Shown in pieces: positions 40,631 through 54,251 of a DNA stretch of 64,000 nucleotides. The stretch covers positions 9,099,786 through 9,163,785 of the forward strand of contig NZ_JAGIOO010000001.1 in NCBI RefSeq assembly GCF_017876755.1, written 5' to 3'. Made by a program: the position numbers and the translations under genes. The notes under the pieces were generated by a model. That model was not told the origin of the DNA, did not search any database, and was given only the letters and a program-made list of their open reading frames with translations. How positions within the stretch are numbered: position 1 is the stretch's first letter; each line of letters begins with the position of its first letter. Source of the DNA: Crossiella equi. Lineage in GTDB: Bacteria; Actinomycetota; Actinomycetes; Mycobacteriales; Pseudonocardiaceae.

Positions 40631-43600
40631 TCGACCCGCTCGGTGCCCTGCTTCTGAAGGTACTCCTCCAGCGTCGCCTCGGTGTACCCGCGCGGGTTGC
40701 TCGGCGTCTTCGGGTTGGGCTTGTAGAAGGTCTGCGGGATGCCGTCCTTGTTCACCACCGCGAAGGTGTTGCTGTCCGGGTGGTAGCGCACGTACGCCCC
40801 GTTGGGCCGCTCGAAGATCCGGTGCTTGCCCTTGGGCGGGCTGGCCACGAAGTTGTGCGTCTTGTCCACGTACTGGCGGGCGTTCTGCACGTCCGGGAAG
40901 TCGCCCCGGTGGTTCTTGTAGTGCTCGAACGCGTTCTGCACCGCGGTGCGGCTGCTGTTGGAGGACCAGATGTGCGCCGGGCGGCCCGCCGCGCGCTGGG
41001 CCTTGAGGAAGGCCTCCGCGCCCTTGCCCGCCCACTTGCCGCCGGTGGCGAAGTTGCCCACGAACGGGATCGCGCCCGCCATGGACAGCCCGGCGTTGAG
41101 GTAGTCGCCCTCGGCGCCGTACCAGGCGGCGTTGCCCAGGTCGGCGACCTCGCCGATGAGCGGCACCATGCCCAGGCCGTCGAGCAGGCCGTGACCCAGG
41201 TCGGAGAGCCAGTTGCCCTCCTCGGCCGCGGCGGCGTCGGCGAGCGCCTTCTCCATCTCGGCCAGGCCCGCCTCCTCCCGGCGGCGTTCCTCGTCGAGGC
41301 GGCGGGCTTCCTCCTCCTGGCGCTTCTTCTCGGTGGCGATGGACTGGGCTTCCTTGGCCGCGGCGTCCGCCTCGGCCGCGCTCTTGCCCGCCCGCTCAGC
41401 GGCTGACCGGGCCTCCGCCGCGGCGGCGTAGGCGTCGTCGGCCGAGGCCCTGGCCGCGGCGGCCGAGGCGGTGGCCGCGTCCGCCGAGCGCTGCGCGGCC
41501 CGGGCCGAGGCGTGTGCCCTGGCCTCGGCGTCCCGCGCGGCACGGGCGGAGGCGGCGGCCTCCTCGGCGGAGCGCTGGGCATCGATCGCGGACTGCTTGG
41601 CCTGCGCCGCGTAGCCCTTGGCCGCCTCGGCGGAGGCCTGCGCCTGGCGGGCGTACTCGGCGGCCTCCGCGGCGGCGTTGCGGGCCACGGCGGCCACGCG
41701 CTGCGCCTCGGCGGCGTTCTCCTGGGCCTGCGCCGCCACGCGGGCCGCCTCGGCGACGTAGCCCCGGACCTCGGCCACGTGCCGCGCCGTGTCCATGTCC
41801 CGCTGCTTGGCCTTGAACTGGCCGGTCTCCAGGAACTCCCGCAGGCGGGCCTGGGTGCCGGACAGGGCGACCTGCGCGGCGGCCTTGACCTCAGGGGTGC
41901 CGGAGTCGAGCAGGCGGGCGGCCAGCACGCGGTCGTCGTGCTCGCGCGCGGTGTACTGGTCGGTCAGCAGGAACTTGCGCAGCGCGGCGACCGAACCGTC
42001 GTTCAGCGCGGCCTGCGCGGCCTCCTGGACCCCGCGCTCGCCCTTGTCCAGCAGGCGGGCCACGGCCACGCGGTACTCGGTCTGCGCGGCCTCGTGCTGG
42101 CCGGTGGCCAGGAACGCCCGCACCCGGGCCTGGTCGCCGTCCAGCGCGGTCTCCGCCGCGGTGCGCACGGCGGCCAGGTCGGCCTCGGCCAGGGCGGCCA
42201 CGCGCTCGCGCTCGTCGTTGTCCGAGGCCAGGCCCAGGCCGCTGCGGTAGAACTCGCGGACCTGGTGGTCGGTGCCGGTGAGCGCGGCCTCGGCCGCGGC
42301 CCGCACCCAGGAGCCCCGGGTGGTCATCAGGTGCACCGCGACCGGGCGGCCGCGGCGGGCCAGGTCGGCCTCGGTGACCTCGGGCCTGCCCGCGTCCTGG
42401 GTGAGGGTGGCGACCTGGGCGTCCAGCGCGCGCTGGCGGTCGGTCTCGGCCTGGGCCAGCGCGGTGCGGACCCGCTCGGCCTCCTTCTCGGCCTCGGCGT
42501 CCTGGATCCGGCGCTCGGTGTCGGCGGTGAGCTTGTCCGCCTCGGCCTGGCGGGCCAGCTCCTCGGTGCGCTTGGCCTGCTCCGCGGCGGCGACCGCGGC
42601 CTTCGCCGCCTCGGTGGCGGCGTTGGCGTGCGCGGTGGCCTCGGCGGCGGCCTGCTGGGACTGCCCGGCGTGCGCGGCGGCCTCCTCCGCGGCCTTGGCC
42701 GCGTTCTCGGCGTGCTGGGCGGCGGCGTTGGCCGCGTCCCGGGCCTCGTGCGCGGCCGAGGCGGCCTGGCGGGCCAGGGCCTCGGCGCGGTTGGCGGCGG
42801 CGGTGGCTGCCTTGGCCTGCGCCCGGGCCTGCGCGGCGGCCCGGCGGGCCCGCTCGGCCTCGGCGCCGGCGGCGTGCGCGTACCCACCAGCCTCGTCCGC
42901 GGCGGCGGCCGCGGCGTCGGCGTTGGCACCGGCGCTGGCGGCCGAGCGCGCGGCGTCCCCGGCGGCGGTGGCCGCGGTACCGGCGGCCTGCGCGGCCTCG
43001 GCGGCCAGCCGGGCCCCGGCGGCGACGTTGCGCGCCTCCACCGCGGCCTGCCGCGCGGCGTCGGCGGCGTTGGCGTCGGTGGTGGCGGCCGCGGCGGCGG
43101 TGCGGGCGCGCGAGGCGGCCTGCGCGGCGGCCGCGGCGGCCGACGCGGCGCGTGAGGCCGCGGTGGCCGCGACCTTGGCGGCCGCGTTGGCCGCGTTGGC
43201 CGCGTGGATGGCGGTCTGCGCGGCCTCGGCGGCCCGGCTGGCGGCGTCGGCGGCCCGGCCCGCGGCGGCGGCGGCCTTGTTCGCCTGGTCCTTGGCGGCG
43301 GCGGTCTCGGCGGCGGCGCGCTGCGCGGCCTCCTTGGCCAGGCGCGCGGCCTCCACGGCACGCGCGGAGGCCTCCTTGGCCGCGTCGGTCTCCCGCGCGG
43401 CCAGGGCCCCGGCCTGCTTGGCCTGCTCGGTCAGCTGCGCGACGGTGGCGCGTTCCTCATCGCGCAGACGGGCCATGTGCTGGCCGGTGCGCAGGAACTC
43501 CCGCCGGTCCTCCACGGTGCCGTCCAGGGCACGCGCGGCCTGCCGCTGCACCTCGGGGCCGCCGGTGGCCAGCAGCTGCGCGGTCTGGACCCGCTCGTCC

Positions 43601-44124
43601 TCCTCCCGCGCGGCGTACTGGCCGCGGAAGAGGAACTCGCGCACCGCGGTCGGGCCGGCGTCCAGGGCCTTCTGCCCCTCGCGCCGGATGGCCGGTCCGC
43701 CGCCGCTGAGCAGCACGCCGACCTTCACCCGCAGGTCGTGCTCCAGCGGCCCGTTCCAGCCGCCGTCGACGAACCGGCGCAGGTCCTCGAGGGTGCCGCT
43801 GAGCGCGGTGTTGCCCGCCTCGCGCACGCCCCGGTCGGCCAGGGAGATGATCTGGGCCGCGCCGATGCGCAGGTCGTGCTCGGCGGCGGTGTGCCGCTCG
43901 GTGTCCAGGAACCGGCGCAGGTCTGAGTCGGTGCCGACCAGCGCGGCCTCCGCGGCGGCGCGGGTGGCGGGCCCGCCGTCCCGCCACAGCCCGAGCACGG
44001 TGGCCCGGTCGGCGGGTGTGGTCTCCGCGTGGGCGGCGACCGGGCCGACCACCCCGGCCCCCAGGGACAGCGCGGCCAGGGCCGCGACCGAGACGCGCGC
44101 GAACGCGCGAGATGGCCATTTCAC
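40618..44124 (-). CDS. Secreted polymorphic toxin with ALF repeats, Ala-rich coiled coil and C-terminal toxin domain
   Basis: About 1168 residues. A Sec signal peptide ends AAHA near residue 33. A block of ALF repeats follows, then a very Ala-rich coiled coil, a second ALF block in the middle, and another coiled coil. From about 970 there is a pretoxin segment (LLDGLGMVPLIGEVADLGNA). The last about 120 residues form a compact toxin domain with RPNGAYVRYHP, FAVVNKDG and TFYKPNP, resembling BECR-type RNase toxins. The GTG at 44124 gives the signal peptide directly; a 22-residue upstream extension is unlikely. The immunity-gene candidate overlaps its end. Confidence 0.8.
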   Translation of the reverse strand: MKWPSRAFARVSVAALAALSLGAGVVGPVAAHAETTPADRATVLGLWRDGGPATRAAAEAALVGTDSDLRRFLDTERHTAAEHDLRIGAAQIISLADRGVREAGNTALSGTLEDLRRFVDGGWNGPLEHDLRVKVGVLLSGGGPAIRREGQKALDAGPTAVREFLFRGQYAAREEDERVQTAQLLATGGPEVQRQAARALDGTVEDRREFLRTGQHMARLRDEERATVAQLTEQAKQAGALAARETDAAKEASARAVEAARLAKEAAQRAAAETAAAKDQANKAAAAAGRAADAASRAAEAAQTAIHAANAANAAAKVAATAASRAASAAAAAAQAASRARTAAAAATTDANAADAARQAAVEARNVAAGARLAAEAAQAAGTAATAAGDAARSAASAGANADAAAAAADEAGGYAHAAGAEAERARRAAAQARAQAKAATAAANRAEALARQAASAAHEARDAANAAAQHAENAAKAAEEAAAHAGQSQQAAAEATAHANAATEAAKAAVAAAEQAKRTEELARQAEADKLTADTERRIQDAEAEKEAERVRTALAQAETDRQRALDAQVATLTQDAGRPEVTEADLARRGRPVAVHLMTTRGSWVRAAAEAALTGTDHQVREFYRSGLGLASDNDERERVAALAEADLAAVRTAAETALDGDQARVRAFLATGQHEAAQTEYRVAVARLLDKGERGVQEAAQAALNDGSVAALRKFLLTDQYTAREHDDRVLAARLLDSGTPEVKAAAQVALSGTQARLREFLETGQFKAKQRDMDTARHVAEVRGYVAEAARVAAQAQENAAEAQRVAAVARNAAAEAAEYARQAQASAEAAKGYAAQAKQSAIDAQRSAEEAAASARAARDAEARAHASARAAQRSADAATASAAAARASADDAYAAAAEARSAAERAGKSAAEADAAAKEAQSIATEKKRQEEEARRLDEERRREEAGLAEMEKALADAAAAEEGNWLSDLGHGLLDGLGMVPLIGEVADLGNAAWYGAEGDYLNAGLSMAGAIPFVGNFATGGKWAGKGAEAFLKAQRAAGRPAHIWSSNSSRTAVQNAFEHYKNHRGDFPDVQNARQYVDKTHNFVASPPKGKHRIFERPNGAYVRYHPDSNTFAVVNKDGIPQTFYKPNPKTPSNPRGYTEATLEEYLQKQGTERVEWVN

Positions 44125-44217
44125 GTCGTGGTACCCCCAGTGCGTGAAGAAGCGACGAGTCTCGCCGCTCCTTTCTCCGTTGTGGATCACCCCTTTCGTT
44201 ACCGCCTGTGGCGGGGG

Positions 44218-44664
44218 TCACTCAGTCGACGACAGACCCCTGGGGATCACCACGACCGGGCAGCGGGCCGTGCGCACGCACGAGGCGGTGACCGAGCCCA
44301 GCACCGCCGTGAGCAGGCGGCTGTGCCCGTGGCTGCCCACCACCAGCAGGTCGTCCGCCTCCGCCTCCTGGGTGAGCACGGTGGCCGGTTCGCCCTGCCG
44401 CAGCAACGCGAGCACGGACTGCGGGTACTCGGTCGTGGCGGTCGCGACGATGTCCTCCAGCCGCGCCCGGTGGTCGCGCTCTTCCCGGACCTGGGCGGGC
44501 TGGGTGATCGGCATCGGGATGCTGGAGGGCGGCACCGGCTTCGGCATCCAGGCGGCGACCGCCTTGACCAGCCAGCCCCGCCTGCCCGCCTCGGCGAGGG
44601 CCCAGCGCAGGGCGTTGATGCTGTCGGCGGAGCCGTCGACGCCGACGACGAGGGTGTCGGTCAC
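44218..44664 (-). CDS. Universal stress protein (single domain)
   Basis: 148-residue UspA fold with an N-terminal VVGVDGSADS strand-loop. The ATP-binding-type motif GSHGHSRLLTAVLGSVT is near the C-terminus. The GTG at 44664 follows GGGAGAG. It diverges from a tandem USP across a DosR-like box and lies at the left end of a dormancy-type island. USPs of this kind are classic DosR regulon members. Confidence 0.87.
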   Translation of the reverse strand: MTDTLVVGVDGSADSINALRWALAEAGRRGWLVKAVAAWMPKPVPPSSIPMPITQPAQVREERDHRARLEDIVATATTEYPQSVLALLRQGEPATVLTQEAEADDLLVVGSHGHSRLLTAVLGSVTASCVRTARCPVVVIPRGLSSTE

Positions 44665-44702
44665 GGAACTCTCCCTGGGGTCTCGGGTCCGGCGAGCCGG
44701 GG

Positions 44703-44735
44703 GGCGCCCCGGCCGCATGGGCGGGCCGGGGCGCC
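44703..44735. other. Strong hairpin in the USP intergenic region
   Basis: A perfect 12-base-pair stem, GGCGCCCCGGCC with its complement, and a 9-base loop lie 38 bases upstream of the minus-strand USP start. No gene ends here, so it is more likely a leader structure than a terminator. Confidence 0.45.
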
Positions 44736-44794
44736 GTGGTGCCCGGATCAGCCGCGCCTGACCGGGAACCGGACCACCGCACCGTGAGCCTCGT

Positions 44795-44829
44795 CCCCGG
44801 ACCGGTCCGGGGGCAGGGTCCGAAGTCCC
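44795..44829. promoter_or_regulatory. DosR-like box with adjacent 18-base palindrome, divergent USP promoters
   Basis: CCCCGGACCGGTCCGGGG (44795-44812) is a perfect palindrome. Three bases on lies GGGTCCGAAGTCCC (44816-44829); its reverse complement GGGACTTCGGACCC has the GGGACT half of the DosR box. A sister element occurs at 53061-53074. It sits between two USP genes and would serve both. Confidence 0.5.
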
Positions 44830-44910
44830 TGTCTGACAAGGACTACGCCTCTGCTCCGTGCCCGCGTGACGGAGCACCGTGGGGGCAGGACCCCGAACGA
44901 GGAGGACACG

Positions 44911-45802
44911 ATGCCCCAGCCCCCGACCAGCAACCGGATCGTCGCCGGGGTGGACGGTTCCGACGCCGCGCTCCGGGCGGTGCGCTCGGCCGTGCGCGAG
45001 TGCGCCCGCCGGTCCGCCACGCTGACCCTGGTGCACGCCTTCGAGACCCCGGTCCGCGGCTACCCCGAGTACATCGCCACCGTCGGCGACGTGCGCGCGG
45101 CGCTGGAGAAGCACGGGCGGGAGGTGCTCGCCGAGGCCGAGGCCGTGGCCCGCGCGATCTCCCCCGGGGTGGCCGTGGAGCTGCGGCTGCGCGAGCAGGG
45201 CCCGGCCCCCGCGCTGATCGCCGAGTCGCACCACGCGGCCCTGGTGGTGGTCGGCTCCCGTGGGCTCGGCGGGTTCAGCGGGCTGGTCGTGGGCTCCACG
45301 GCGGTCGCGCTGAGCAGGCTCGCCGAGTGCCCGGTCGTGGTCGTGCGCGGCGAGGAACCGGAGGACGGCCGGGTCGTGGTCGGCGTGGACGGTTCCCCGG
45401 CCAGCGAACAGGCCATCGCCTTCGCCTTCGAGGCCGCCTCCCGCCGGCACGCCTCCCTGGCCGCGGTGATGTCCTGGACCGACGTGGCGCTGGACGCCGC
45501 CTTCGGCAACGCCTCCTCCCTCACCCTGGACTGGGCGCGGCTCGGCGAGGAGCACCGGGAGCTGCTGGCGCAGCGGCTGGCGGGCTGGACCGAGCGCTAC
45601 CCGGAGGTCGTGGTCAACCGCATCGTGGTGCACGACCGCCCGGTGCGTGCGCTGCTGCGGGAGGCTGAGCACGCGCAGCTGCTGGTGGTCGGCAGCCGGG
45701 GGCGGGGCGGGTTCGCCGGGCTGCTGCTGGGCTCGACCAGCCAGTCGCTGATCTACCACGCGCCGTGCCCGATCGCGGTGGTGCGACCTGTGGGAGAAGC
45801 GG

Positions 45803-45813
<11 letters not shown>
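44911..45813 (+). CDS. Tandem universal stress protein
   Basis: 300 residues with two UspA domains. Each has the nucleotide-binding signature: [20 protein letters not shown] in the first, [20 protein letters not shown] in the second. The ATG at 44911 follows GAGGAGG. This architecture matches Mycobacterium Rv2623-type proteins of the DosR regulon. The response regulator begins inside its 3' end (10-base overlap), so USP and regulator share a transcript. Confidence 0.9.
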
Positions 45814-50791
<4,978 letters not shown>

Positions 50792-50795
<4 letters not shown>

Positions 50796-51190
50796 GACGG
50801 GCTCTCCCCGGTGTCGCGGTGGCTGTCGACGATGTCGCGGCAGGCATCGAGCAGGTGGTCGGCGCTGACCGCGTGCGCCCAGCGCTGGAGCCCGGCCGGA
50901 ACCGCGGCGGGCACGGCCGGGTCGGTGCCCACGATGAGGAGAGGGAGGTTGGCGCGCACCGCGCACACCACGCCGTACTCGCGTGCGGACAGCTCCTCGC
51001 AGGCGCCGCGGACGTCGACGACGAGGTCCACCCCGCCGCGCCCGTCGAGCGGGCAGCGGCTCGCGGGCGCGAGCACCCGGCACGGGCCGAGCTGCCCGTG
51101 GCAGGTGCTCACCCGGCAGCCGGTCTCGTCGAGCTTCTCGACCAGCCGGTCGGCGTCGCCGAACTTCGATTCGGTCACCAGGACGTGCAT
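50792..51190 (-). CDS. Small receiver-like protein coupled to phosphoketolase, unknown function
   Basis: 132 residues, alpha/beta alternation starting [12 protein letters not shown] and with [14 protein letters not shown] in mid-chain, reminiscent of a degenerate receiver or USP-like fold. No phosphoacceptor pattern is convincing. Five cysteines are present, four of them in the first half. ATGA overlap with xfp implies stoichiometric co-translation, so a regulator or partner of phosphoketolase is possible (inference). Confidence 0.65.
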
Positions 51191-51224
51191 GACGCCTCCT
51201 CAGGCTCTTCGTGGGGATCGCGGG

Positions 51225-51989
51225 TCACCGGGCGCCTCCGGCCAGGACCTCCGCCGGGCGCACCACGGCGACCGGGCAGCGGGCCTGGCGCAGCAGCGCA
51301 CGGGTGACCCGGCCGAGCAGGGCCGGGGCCGTGTGGTGGCCCGCACCCAGGACGAGCAGCGCGGCGCGGTGCGCCCGCCGCAGCAGCGCGTCAACGGGAT
51401 CTCCGTCGCGCAGCAGCAGGTTGGAGGCGACGTCGGGGTGGGCACCAGCGTGCTCGCTCATCAGCGTGGCCAGGGTCAGCCACCGCTCGCCGTGCGAGGT
51501 GAGCTCGGCCGCGGGATCCGGCCAGCAGTGCACCACCTCCAGCCGGTGACCGGTGTGCCGTGCCTGGCCGAAGGCGAAGCCGAGCGTGGCGGCGGAACGC
51601 TCGGAGCCGTCGACACCGACGACGACGCGGGTCGCGGGCCAGAGCCTGGCCGGGGGCACGGCCACGGCCGGGCACGTGGCCAGGCTGAGGACGGCGATCG
51701 CCGAGGGCTCGTGGTGGCCGAGCACCAGCAGTCCGGCCGTCGTGGCGGCTTCGGCGAGCTCCTCGGCGACGTCGCCGGAGCGGGACTCCGAGCTCACCCG
51801 CAGGGCCGGGAACCACCGGCGCAGCCACAGCCGGGCGGCCACCAGCGGGCCCTCGGAGCCGCGGCGGCGGGTGACGTGCACCAGGCGCAGCGGGTGCCCC
51901 CGGCGCACGGCCTCGGTCGCGGCCCAGCGCAGCACCTCGAGGTGGTCACCGCTCGCGGAGACCTTGACCAGCACGGGTTGCTCAGCCAC
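51225..51989 (-). CDS. Tandem universal stress protein, divergent N-terminal domain
   Basis: 254 residues with two USP-like halves. The second half has VVGVDGSERS and the loop LGAGHHTAPALLGRVTRAL; the first half is degenerate around LGHHEPSAIAVLSLA. The GTG at 51989 overlaps the nitroreductase stop by 8 bases. It belongs to the same minus-strand series as the nitroreductase and phosphoketolase, all stress or anaerobiosis linked. Confidence 0.85.
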   Translation of the reverse strand: MAEQPVLVKVSASGDHLEVLRWAATEAVRRGHPLRLVHVTRRRGSEGPLVAARLWLRRWFPALRVSSESRSGDVAEELAEAATTAGLLVLGHHEPSAIAVLSLATCPAVAVPPARLWPATRVVVGVDGSERSAATLGFAFGQARHTGHRLEVVHCWPDPAAELTSHGERWLTLATLMSEHAGAHPDVASNLLLRDGDPVDALLRRAHRAALLVLGAGHHTAPALLGRVTRALLRQARCPVAVVRPAEVLAGGAR

Positions 51990-52998
51990 CCGTACCGCCC
52001 GGGCCGGTCCTGATCACCAGGTCGCGCAGGTCACGGCGGGGCACGCCCGGTACCGGCATGCCGTAGCCCAGGCGCAGCACCGCCTGCGGGCAGAGGCCGC
52101 CGCCGAGCAGCCTGCGCAGGTCCTCGCGCACCGAGGGCACCTCCACCGGCGCGGACAGGAAGGAACCGGCCACCCCGTGCGTGGTCGCGGTGAGCAGGAG
52201 CCGTTGCAGGGCCTGCCCGGCGGCAAGGTCCGCGCTGGGGTCGTCGTAGAAGGAACAGAGCACCACCACCAGCGGCTGGTCCTCGAAGTCCTTGCCCGGG
52301 ACGCGGGACTGGCCGAGCCCGCCGGTGAAGTCGCGCAGCACCCAGGTGTCCTGCGGTTCCGGCAACGGCCCGCCCGCGCTGCACGGCACGCCGTCAGCGC
52401 GCTGGCCCTCGTGGCCGGTCCAGGAGGCGAACTCGGCGCGGAAGGCGGGGTCCTCCTGCTGCCGCCGGTGTGCGCGCTGGACCAGGCCGAGCAGCGCGGC
52501 GCGTTCGGCGCGGTCCTCCACCGGGTGCAGCCAGCAGCGTTCCCGCTCGGCCGCTCTGACCAGCGCGGGGACCAGGGAGCGGGGGACCGCGCGGTCCAGG
52601 AAGGGCCTGCGGTTGGTGCGGCGGCGGGGGATGGCCCGCAGCAGCTCGGCCGTACCGGAGTCCAGGTGCACCCGGCCGCCGTGCCGGACCACGGCCATCA
52701 GGTCGGGCTGGTGCCGATCGGGTACGAGGGTGACCAGCGGGCGGATGTGCGCGCTGGTCAGCGCGAGGCGGATGTTGAACAGCGCCGCCCCGCACGCCAG
52801 GCGCAGCTCGCGGTCCTGCGGGTCGGTGGCGGGCAGCCGCCGACCGGTGTCGGCGTGCACCTCGATGCGGTCGTCGAGCACCCGGAACCGCCACGGCTGG
52901 CTGTTGTGCGCGGAGGGCGCCGCGATCGCCGCCCGCAGCACCGCCTCGACCTGTTCCGGGACGAGACCCAAGGCCCTCGTCAGTCCCATGGTGTCCAT
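51982..52998 (-). CDS. Acg-family nitroreductase-like flavoprotein
   Basis: 338 residues of the nitroreductase superfamily, with an N-terminal FMN-type region AAIAAPSAHNSQPWRF and a C-terminal half with PRRRTNRRPF and GFxxxP-like spacing. Length and motifs fit the Acg/Rv3131 proteins of the mycobacterial DosR regulon, which may sequester flavin. The ATG at 52998 is preceded by GGGA/GAGG; an upstream extension reaches into the regulatory box and is not favoured. First gene of the minus operon to xfp. Confidence 0.83.
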   Translation of the reverse strand: MDTMGLTRALGLVPEQVEAVLRAAIAAPSAHNSQPWRFRVLDDRIEVHADTGRRLPATDPQDRELRLACGAALFNIRLALTSAHIRPLVTLVPDRHQPDLMAVVRHGGRVHLDSGTAELLRAIPRRRTNRRPFLDRAVPRSLVPALVRAAERERCWLHPVEDRAERAALLGLVQRAHRRQQEDPAFRAEFASWTGHEGQRADGVPCSAGGPLPEPQDTWVLRDFTGGLGQSRVPGKDFEDQPLVVVLCSFYDDPSADLAAGQALQRLLLTATTHGVAGSFLSAPVEVPSVREDLRRLLGGGLCPQAVLRLGYGMPVPGVPRRDLRDLVIRTGPGGTGG

Positions 52999-53060
52999 CG
53001 ACCTCACATCCCTGCTGGTTGCCGTGCCCCACGGTGCCCCGCACCACCAGCCGCCGAACA

Positions 53061-53074
53061 CGGTCCAAGGTCCC
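53061..53074. promoter_or_regulatory. DosR-like box between nitroreductase and acetate kinase
   Basis: CGGTCCAAGGTCCC, followed by TGTCT, matches the USP-region box GGGTCCGAAGTCCC plus TGTCT at 11 of 14 box positions and all five following bases. It lies 59 bases before acetate kinase and 63 bases before the nitroreductase start, suiting divergent control. Confidence 0.5.
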
Positions 53075-53132
53075 TGTCTTCCCGGGCGTAGGTACGTGTT
53101 GGCCTGTCCGGACAACTGCCACGGTGAAGGGC

Positions 53133-54245
53133 ATGATCGAGCCAGTGCTGACCGTGAACGTCGGCTCCAGCGGCGTGAAGCTGGCCACCGTGGCCGCGAC
53201 CGGGCGGACCAGCTGGGCGGTGACCGTGCCGACCCCGGCCGAGGAGGGCATCCGGGGCATCACCGACCGCCTGCCCGCCGCGCTGCGCGACGCGGGCGGC
53301 TTCGCCGCCGTCGGCCACCGCCTGGTCCACGGCGGCCCCCGGTTCACCGGCCCGGTGCGGGTCGACGAGGAGGTCCTGCTCAAGCTGGCCGAACTGTCCG
53401 ACTTGGCCCCCCTGCACCAGCCCCGGGCCCTGGCCGCCCTCCAGGTGGTGCGCGGCCTGCGCCCGGACGCCGAGGCGGTCGCCTGCTTCGACACGGCCTT
53501 CCACCACGACCTCCCCGCCGCGGCGGCCTGCTACCCGGTGCCCGCGACCTGGCGCGAGCGCTTCGGCCTGCGCCGCTACGGCTTCCACGGCCTCTCCCAC
53601 GCCCACGCCTCCCGGCACGCCCCGACCCTGCTGGCCGGGCGCCCCGCCCGCCGCGTGGTGGTCTGCCACCTGGGCTCGGGCGCCTCCCTGGCCGCGGTGC
53701 AGACCGGCCGGTGCGTGGACACCACGATGGGCTTCACCCCGGCCGACGGCCTGGTCCAGTCCACCCGCACCGGCGCCCTGGACCCGGGCCTGCTGCTGTG
53801 GCTGCTGGTCCCCGGCCGCCTGACCCTGCCCGAACTGCGCGAGGGCATCCTGTCCCGGGGCGGCCTGACCGCGCTCGCCGGTACCGGCGACATGGCCGAG
53901 GTGCTGGCCGCCCGAGGCCGGGGCGAGGCGGACGCGCGGCTGGCGGTGGAGGTGTGGCGGCACCGCCTGGTCGGGGAGATCGGGCGCATGGTGGCCGCCC
54001 TGCGCGGGCTGGACCTGCTGGTGTTCACCGGGGGTGTGGGGGAGAACGCGCCCGAGCTGCGCGCGCTGGTGGTGCGGGAGCTGTCGTGGCTGGGCCTGAA
54101 GCTGGATGTCGCCCGCAACGAGGAGGTCCGGGGCGGTGGCGAGGGGCTGATCTCGTGGGGCGACGGTCCCGCGTGCGTGGTGGTGACGGCCCGCGAGGAC
54201 CTGGAGATCGCCGCCCAGGTCCGCGCGGTGCTCGACTCGGGGTGA
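53133..54245 (+). CDS. ackA: Acetate kinase
   Basis: 370 residues of the ASKHA fold: VNVGSSGVKL at the N-terminus, GFHGLSHAHAS, HLGSGASLAAVQTGRCVDT, and FTGGVGENAPELR. Converts acetyl-P and ADP to acetate and ATP. It is somewhat shorter than the E. coli enzyme. The ATG at 53133 follows GTGAAGGG; upstream in-frame codons cover the promoter. It completes the phosphoketolase bypass and is divergent from the nitroreductase-xfp operon. Confidence 0.92.
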   Translation: MIEPVLTVNVGSSGVKLATVAATGRTSWAVTVPTPAEEGIRGITDRLPAALRDAGGFAAVGHRLVHGGPRFTGPVRVDEEVLLKLAELSDLAPLHQPRALAALQVVRGLRPDAEAVACFDTAFHHDLPAAAACYPVPATWRERFGLRRYGFHGLSHAHASRHAPTLLAGRPARRVVVCHLGSGASLAAVQTGRCVDTTMGFTPADGLVQSTRTGALDPGLLLWLLVPGRLTLPELREGILSRGGLTALAGTGDMAEVLAARGRGEADARLAVEVWRHRLVGEIGRMVAALRGLDLLVFTGGVGENAPELRALVVRELSWLGLKLDVARNEEVRGGGEGLISWGDGPACVVVTAREDLEIAAQVRAVLDSG

Positions 54246-54251
54246 CCCTGG

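Noticed and set aside
42200-44000. CRISPR-like or tandem DNA repeat from the Ala-rich coding region
   Set aside because: Recurrent GCG/GCC codons of ALF repeats and coiled coil, with no fixed-length repeat-spacer order.
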